From NCBI GenBank assembly GCA_934293835.1, contig CAKQZO010000058.1:1-9496 (forward strand): a DNA stretch of 9,496 nucleotides. Direction: 5' to 3'. Positions 5,786-9,496 of the stretch are shown here, piece by piece. Under the pieces are notes generated by a model that saw only the letters and a program-made list of their open reading frames with translations, had not been told where the DNA came from and did no database searches. The stretch's first letter is position 1, and each line of letters starts with the position of its first letter. Source of the DNA: an uncultured Lacticaseibacillus sp. GTDB lineage: Bacteria; Bacillota; Bacilli; Lactobacillales; Lactobacillaceae. A program made the position numbers and the translations under genes.

Positions 5786-6928
5786 TTAATCATTCGTCAC
5801 GAACCACTGCGTGAGATTGGCGCCTAACGCGGCAATCGCAGACACCTGACTGTTCGTCTGTGCAGGTAGCGCGTCTTTCGGTGTTTGGCCTTCACCGTCC
5901 ATCTCAGTCAACGCACAAACCGCGAACGCATGTCCCTGATAGACGATGATCGCCATATCGTTCTCGATTCCGCGATACGACGATTCACCGCTCTTGTTGT
6001 AGCATACCGCCCCACCCGGTAAGTTGGCCGGTAACTTCGTGCGGTTGAACGTCTTGGTCATCATGTCTAACATCTCGTTATCAGCGCTGCGACTGATGAT
6101 CTTGCCGGCATACAACTTCTGCAACGTGTCTACCACTTCTTGCGCGTTGATGCGGTTGGCCTTGCCGTTGCTGATATTACTCGTGTCCATCATCTTGCGT
6201 TCCAGGCTAGAATAATGGTTCGCACCAACTAATCCGGCGATCGTGCGGTTCACCGCCGCAAAACCCCCGACTTTATCCATCAACACGTTGGTGGCGATGT
6301 TGTCACTCTTTTCGATCATCAGCGTCACCAACTGCTGCAACGTATAGTTCGTCCCCAGCGGCGCCTTGAGCATGACCCCCGAGCCTTCAACCACGTCTTG
6401 CTTACGCAAGGTATAAGTGTCTGTGCGCTTAAGCGACCCCGCAGCCAGACATTGATAATAGCGAATCAGAATAAAAAGTTTGATGGTTGAAGCGGAAAAC
6501 TGCATGTTTGCCGGCGTCCAGTCGGCAACATAAGCGTGCGTGGAACTGCCATTCAAGGCCTTAACCGCCACCGTCCAACGAGCGGGACCGTGCGTCGAGG
6601 CCGCGACGTTGGCCATCGTCTGCGCGATCACCGTCTTCAGGCCGGCATTGCTGGATTGGTCCAGCGCCACCGCAGACCCATACACCTTGTCTGGTGCCTG
6701 GGTCGCATGGCTACTGGTTGCCCGACTGGTCGAAGTCGTTGAAGATTTGGTGCTTGTCGTCTTGCTTGTGGTCGTTGCCACCGGCTTAGACTTTTGCGAC
6801 GAGTGAGTCGTCGGCTGGGCGCTCGCATCGGATGGGTGTTTTGTCACTTGATAGACAAGCCCGCCACCGATCAAGATGACGAGAATCAATGCGACCATCC
6901 AATACTGCGATTTGCGCTGATGTTTCAT
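5786..6928 (-). CDS. Membrane-anchored class A beta-lactamase-like serine hydrolase
   Basis: The 380-residue product has a short basic N-terminus, one membrane segment at about 9-28 (YWMVALILVILIGGGLVYQV), a Ser/Thr/Lys-rich linker at about 35-80, and an extracellular hydrolase domain. All three motifs of the penicillin-recognising serine enzymes are present: S147-T-I-K150 (SxxK, nucleophile Ser147), S208-D-N210 (SDN) and K312-S-G314 (KTG equivalent). SLERKMMD (240-247) occupies the omega-loop region, as in class A-like enzymes. Such anchored proteins in lactobacilli are annotated as class A beta-lactamase-related hydrolases; whether they act on peptidoglycan or another ester or amide is not known from sequence, and antibiotic resistance should not be assumed. 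The start at 6928 is the only suitable one; GGAGG is 12 bases upstream, rather far. It is the first gene of the unit and its stop lies 23 bases before the PDZ gene start. Confidence 0.88.
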   Translation of the reverse strand: MKHQRKSQYWMVALILVILIGGGLVYQVTKHPSDASAQPTTHSSQKSKPVATTTSKTTSTKSSTTSTSRATSSHATQAPDKVYGSAVALDQSSNAGLKTVIAQTMANVAASTHGPARWTVAVKALNGSSTHAYVADWTPANMQFSASTIKLFILIRYYQCLAAGSLKRTDTYTLRKQDVVEGSGVMLKAPLGTNYTLQQLVTLMIEKSDNIATNVLMDKVGGFAAVNRTIAGLVGANHYSSLERKMMDTSNISNGKANRINAQEVVDTLQKLYAGKIISRSADNEMLDMMTKTFNRTKLPANLPGGAVCYNKSGESSYRGIENDMAIIVYQGHAFAVCALTEMDGEGQTPKDALPAQTNSQVSAIAALGANLTQWFVTND

Positions 6929-6985
6929 AATCGTGTATCGCCTCCAAGTGTTACTTCATTAATTAATCATTAATTTCGCTACAAC

Positions 6986-7014
6986 ACAATACTTATAGAA
7001 AAATTAATTGTCAC
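6986..7014 (-). promoter_or_regulatory. Promoter of the four-gene envelope unit
   Basis: On the minus strand GTGACA at 7014-7009 (five of six to TTGACA), a 17-base spacer and TATTGT at 6991-6986 (four of six to TATAAT) form a sigma-A-type promoter. It lies in a strikingly AT-rich stretch (about 6957-7030) within otherwise GC-rich DNA. The start codon at 6928 is about 57 bases beyond the -10. A TATAAG at 6997-6992 is an alternative -10 but has no matching -35. Confidence 0.6.
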
Positions 7015-7080
7015 AAATACCAATTTTAACCATGTTTTCCCGTGCTTTGTTAGTGACTCGGCCAAGCTTGCCGCGCCATC

Positions 7081-7109
7081 AAAAAAAGAGCTGCACGCTC
7101 TGCAACTCT
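7081..7109 (-). terminator. Intrinsic terminator after phoU (end of the pst operon)
   Basis: On the minus strand AGAGTTGCA, a five-base loop and TGCAGCTCT form a nine-pair stem with one G-T wobble, followed by seven T residues (complement of 7081-7087). It lies 18 bases past the phoU stop and before the next promoter, so the pst operon and the envelope unit are separate transcripts. Confidence 0.88.
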
Positions 7110-7127
7110 CTTGGTGGCTATTGATTT

Positions 7128-7805
7128 TTAGAATCCGTCTTCACCCGCATTCGAATTCAGCTCGAGCAGCTTGCCGGTGCGCAAATACAAGATCCACTCA
7201 CAGATGTTGGTGACGTAATCGCCGATTCGCTCGAGATAACTCGACACGAGCATATAATCCATCGCGCCCACGATCGTCTCAGAATCGCGCCGCATCTCTT
7301 CGATACAGGCCGAATAGATATTCTTGGAAAAATCGTTGATGCCATGGTCTTCAGTCGCGATTTCCCGCGCCCTGACGTCGTCTTCTTTGACATACGCGTC
7401 TAAGACCTCGGCCACCATCTGCTTGACTGCAGCGGCCATATTGGCGATTTCTTGTTCGATCGCTGGCACCCGCGTCGTGCCTTTGACCCGGATGGTCGAC
7501 TTCGCAATCGACACCGCATGGTCGCCCATCCGCTCAAGGTCAGAAGAGGCCTTCATCACCGTTACAATCATCCGTAGATCTGTCGTCACCGGCTGTTGCA
7601 AGGCGATCATCTCAAAGCTGCGTTTTTCCAGATCGACCTCGCGCTTGTTGATATGCTTATCTTCTGCGATGACGGTCCGTGCCAGCGCCTTGTCGTGATT
7701 GACGAATGCGGATACCGACTTATAGATCGCCTCGTTAACCATCATCCCCATTTCGGAAAAACGGACGTGCAAATCGTTTAGTTCGTCTTCAAATAATCGC
7801 CGCAT
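7128..7805 (-). CDS. phoU: Phosphate signalling and transport regulator PhoU
   Basis: The 225-residue cytoplasmic product consists of two three-helix PhoU repeats. The metal-binding signatures are clear in each half: ERMGDHAVSIA (91-101) and ERIGDYVTNIC (192-202). PhoU connects the Pst transporter to the PhoR/PhoP two-component system and limits phosphate uptake when phosphate is plentiful; this is family knowledge. Length is typical (about 215-240 residues). GGAGG lies seven bases before the ATG at 7805. The gene starts 37 bases after the pstB2 stop and is the last gene of the operon, followed by a terminator. Confidence 0.96.
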   Translation of the reverse strand: MRRLFEDELNDLHVRFSEMGMMVNEAIYKSVSAFVNHDKALARTVIAEDKHINKREVDLEKRSFEMIALQQPVTTDLRMIVTVMKASSDLERMGDHAVSIAKSTIRVKGTTRVPAIEQEIANMAAAVKQMVAEVLDAYVKEDDVRAREIATEDHGINDFSKNIYSACIEEMRRDSETIVGAMDYMLVSSYLERIGDYVTNICEWILYLRTGKLLELNSNAGEDGF

Positions 7806-7842
7806 GTGATTGCCTCCTTCTTGTTTAGATTATCGCGAATGC

Positions 7843-8604
7843 CTAACCGAACCGACCACTGATGTAATCCGAAGTTTCTTGTTCCTTCGGGTTCAAGAAG
7901 ATCGTCTTCGTATCGGCAAACTCGACCAGTCGCCCTTGCAAGAAGAACGCCGTTTTGTCAGAGATCCGCGAAGCCTGATGCATATTGTGTGTTACTAGTA
8001 TTATGGTGTATTGTTCGCGTAATTCCAACAACATATTTTCGATTTGGGTGCTAGAAATGGGATCGAGCGCACTCGTCGGCTCGTCCATCAAGATCACATC
8101 GGGTTGCACTGCCAAGACGCGCCCGATCACGACGCGCTGCTGTTGACCGCCGGACAACGCCAGCGCCGACGTGTGTAGCTTGTCTTTGACTTCATCCCAG
8201 ATCGCGGCTTGCTTGAGGCTCGTCTCGACCGCCTGGTCTAACACCGCACGGTCCTTGATCCCTTGCAGTCGCAAACCATACACCACATTGTCGTAGATGC
8301 TGAAGGGAAAAGGATTCGGCTGTTGAAACACCATCCCGACTTGCTTACGCAACTGGACGACATCTTCTTGTGACGAATAGATGTCTTTGCCGCGCAACTG
8401 GATGTCGCCGGTCACCTTCACTCCCGGAATCAAATCATTCATCCGGTTAAGGGTGCGCAAATATGTCGACTTCCCGCAACCGGAAGGCCCGATCAAAGCC
8501 GTGATCTGATTCTGCTGAAAATCCAGATCGATGCCGTGTAGCGCTTCAAAGTCGCCATACCATAAATGAACGTCTTTGCTGGTAATCACTTTGTCGTTAA
8601 CCAT
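7843..8604 (-). CDS. pstB2: Phosphate ABC transporter ATP-binding protein PstB (second copy)
   Basis: The 253-residue ATPase energises phosphate import through PstCA. Walker A is GPSGCGKST (39-47), the Q-loop is at Gln94 (MVFQQPNPF), the ABC signature is LSGGQQQR (150-157), Walker B is VILMDEP (170-176), and the switch histidine is His206 (VTHN). The ATG at 8604 is preferred because AGGAGG (8609-8614) lies just upstream, although the four-base gap is short. An ATG 15 codons earlier lies upstream of that site in repeat DNA. After the signature it reads VVIGRVLA where most PstB proteins, including pstB1 here, have an IAR triplet; this is a mild difference away from the catalytic residues. A tandem second PstB is common in lactobacilli, but the 391-bp repeat-filled gap from pstB1 is not. 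Confidence 0.95.
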   Translation of the reverse strand: MVNDKVITSKDVHLWYGDFEALHGIDLDFQQNQITALIGPSGCGKSTYLRTLNRMNDLIPGVKVTGDIQLRGKDIYSSQEDVVQLRKQVGMVFQQPNPFPFSIYDNVVYGLRLQGIKDRAVLDQAVETSLKQAAIWDEVKDKLHTSALALSGGQQQRVVIGRVLAVQPDVILMDEPTSALDPISSTQIENMLLELREQYTIILVTHNMHQASRISDKTAFFLQGRLVEFADTKTIFLNPKEQETSDYISGRFG

Positions 8605-8626
8605 GGGGCCTCCTAGTTGATTGATT

Positions 8627-8998
8627 TTTCGTCGAGTTGTTCTGAGCAATGTAGGGCTGTCTAAGCTAAAACCGCTCAGTTCTGCTCTCTGGTTTCATCC
8701 TCGAGCTATACATGCCTAAGCCCGTCCTGTTCCGCTTTGGTTTCATCCTCGAGCTACACAGGACAACGGCATTGCGGATAAGTAATCGCAGACTTGTACC
8801 AGCTCCGCTGGCACTACGTCCACGCTTCCTTATCCACATGCCTAAGCCCGTCCTGTTCCGCTTTGGTTTCATCCTCGAGCTGCGTGGCGCAATGCGGGTA
8901 CAGCTAGCTACGCCAGCGCACTCGGGGCTAAGTCCGCCCCAAGCACGCTGGCTAGGCTACCTGACCCGCTAAAACCGCGCCAACTCCACTTTGGTTTA
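8627..8998 (+). repeat. Repeat array filling the pstB1-pstB2 gap, with structured full copy I at 8710-8881
   Basis: The full copy has perfect 46-bp direct repeats at 8710-8755 and 8836-8881, 126 nt apart. Each runs from ACATGCCTAAGCCCGTCCTG through CCGCTTTGGTTTC to CTCGAGCT. The core at 8759-8855 has nested stems: CAGGAC 8759-8764 with GTCCTG 8850-8855, GGCAT 8768-8772 with ATGCC 8838-8842, and GGATAAG 8776-8782 with CTTATCC 8829-8835. An inner hairpin lies at 8796-8814 (GTACCAGC, TCC loop, GCTGGCAC). A degenerate unit lies at 8658-8707 (CTCTGGTTTC then ATCCTCGAGCT at its end) and a remnant at 8632-8645 (TTTTTCGTCGAGTTG). Another long imperfect hairpin is at 8905-8959. A last CCACTTTGGTTT abuts the pstB1 stop codon. 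The gap contains no credible gene. Confidence 0.85.
8905..8959. repeat. Long imperfect inverted repeat within the pstB1-pstB2 gap
   Basis: CCAGCG (8913-8918) pairs with CGCTGG (8946-8951), GGGGC (8924-8928) with GCCCC (8936-8940), and the outer TAGC (8905-8908) with GCTA (8956-8959). Internal loops separate the segments. The tip (GGGGCTAAGTCCGCCCC) resembles the GCCTAAGCCCGTCC part of the repeat units, so this may be a decayed member of the same family. With no T run on either side it should not terminate transcription efficiently; it could stabilise an mRNA 3' end or mark a processing site. Confidence 0.6.
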
Positions 8999-9496
8999 GC
9001 CGAAGTGGCCCGAGACGTAGTGGTCTGTTGCCTGAATCTTTGGGCGTGTAAAAATCTTGCGGGTCTCGTCGAATTCGATCGCTTGGCCAGAGTAGAAGAA
9101 CGCAGTGTAATCGCTGATCCGGGCGGCCTGCTGCATGTTGTGCGTGACGATGATAATCGTATACTGATCTTTCAGCGCCATCAAGGTGTCTTCCACCGTC
9201 GATGTCGAAATCGGGTCGAGCGCCGAGGCCGGTTCGTCCATCAACAAGACATCCGGCTTCATCGCAATCGCCCGTGCGATGCACAGACGCTGCTGCTGAC
9301 CGCCTGACAACGACAGCCCGCTTTGGTATAAGTTGTCCTTGACCTGATCCCACAACGCGGCCTGCTTGAGGCTGGTTTCGACCAACTCGTCGAGCACCTC
9401 TTTGCGTTTTTCACCGAATCGGCGCGGCGCGAAGGTGATGTTATCATAGATCGACTTGGCAAACGGATTCGGGCGCTGGAACACCATGCCGATATG
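8996..9496 (-). CDS. pstB1: Phosphate ABC transporter ATP-binding protein PstB (first copy, N-terminus outside window)
   Basis: The last 166 residues are present; the frame is open to the window edge, so the start, Walker A and upstream pst genes are missing. The visible part begins at the Q-loop ([15 protein letters not shown]) and has the ABC signature LSGGQQQR, Walker B VLLMDEP and the switch-histidine segment VTHNMQQ, all intact. It is clearly similar to the second PstB downstream (both end SG, one residue, FG and share ETSLKQAA) yet distinct enough to be an old duplication. The stop codon TAA (8998-8996) sits in CCACTTTGGTTTAG, the first repeat-like motif of the following array. Confidence 0.94.
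   Translation of the reverse strand, partial: HIGMVFQRPNPFAKSIYDNITFAPRRFGEKRKEVLDELVETSLKQAALWDQVKDNLYQSGLSLSGGQQQRLCIARAIAMKPDVLLMDEPASALDPISTSTVEDTLMALKDQYTIIIVTHNMQQAARISDYTAFFYSGQAIEFDETRKIFTRPKIQATDHYVSGHFG

Noticed and set aside
5786..6928. Antibiotic-inactivating beta-lactamase
   Set aside because: The catalytic motifs are present, but the membrane anchor, long Ser/Thr linker and chromosomal operon context fit a housekeeping or envelope hydrolase; substrate cannot be read from sequence.
8712..8972. Plus-strand reading frame with the repeated peptide MPKPVLFRFGFILEL, and a minus-strand frame with repeated MKPKRNRTGLGM
   Set aside because: Both are translations of the 46-bp direct repeat. 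They have no ribosome site, and the base changes between copies preserve stems rather than codons.
8627..8998. CRISPR array
   Set aside because: The repeats are too few, with unequal spacings (about 48, 126 and 59 nt), and the intervening sequence is itself conserved between the two full copies, unlike spacers. No cas genes are present.

Overview
The window looks like chromosomal DNA of a moderately high-GC member of the Lactobacillaceae (low-GC Gram-positive group). This is inferred from a tandem pstB1-pstB2-phoU arrangement, a LiaX/YvlB-type protein close to the pst genes, strong AGGAGG-type ribosome binding sites, a lipobox-bearing PstS, and the coding style. The genus cannot be named from the sequence alone. 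Every gene I support lies on the minus strand, so transcription runs from high to low coordinates.

Layout in the direction of transcription. (1) 9496-7081: the end of a phosphate-uptake operon, with pstB1 (5' end outside the window), pstB2 and phoU, closed by an intrinsic terminator. A 391-bp gap packed with repeats separates pstB1 from pstB2, where only a few bases would be usual. (2) 7014-2296: a four-gene unit with its own promoter and terminator. It encodes a membrane-anchored class A beta-lactamase-like serine hydrolase, a membrane protein with two PDZ-like domains and no protease domain, a zinc-ribbon/helical-repeat membrane protein, and a zinc-ribbon polytopic membrane protein. (3) 2276-1115: a pstS gene with its own regulatory region. 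This region holds three TTTACA-like hexamers spaced exactly 22 nt apart, suggestive of a PhoP box. A 33-codon small ORF and a long-stem terminator follow. (4) 763-1: the N-terminal 254 residues of a LiaX/YvlB-like envelope-stress protein that runs off the window.

The phosphate genes (PstB ATPases, PhoU regulator, PstS binding lipoprotein) would act together in high-affinity phosphate import and its feedback control. The four-gene unit and LiaX share an envelope theme, but the function of the four-gene unit is unknown to me.

The most unusual signal is a non-coding repeat family in three intergenic gaps (about 880-1075, 4414-4505 and 8627-8998). Two full copies, in opposite orientations, have the same plan: direct repeats 126 nt apart flanking a core of about 97-99 nt. 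Three nested stem segments are kept in both cores, one with a compensatory G:C to T:A change. The core's CAGGAC...GGCAT arm can pair with either flanking direct repeat, which gives two mutually exclusive folds. This looks like a selected structured RNA or single-stranded DNA element rather than ordinary spacer.
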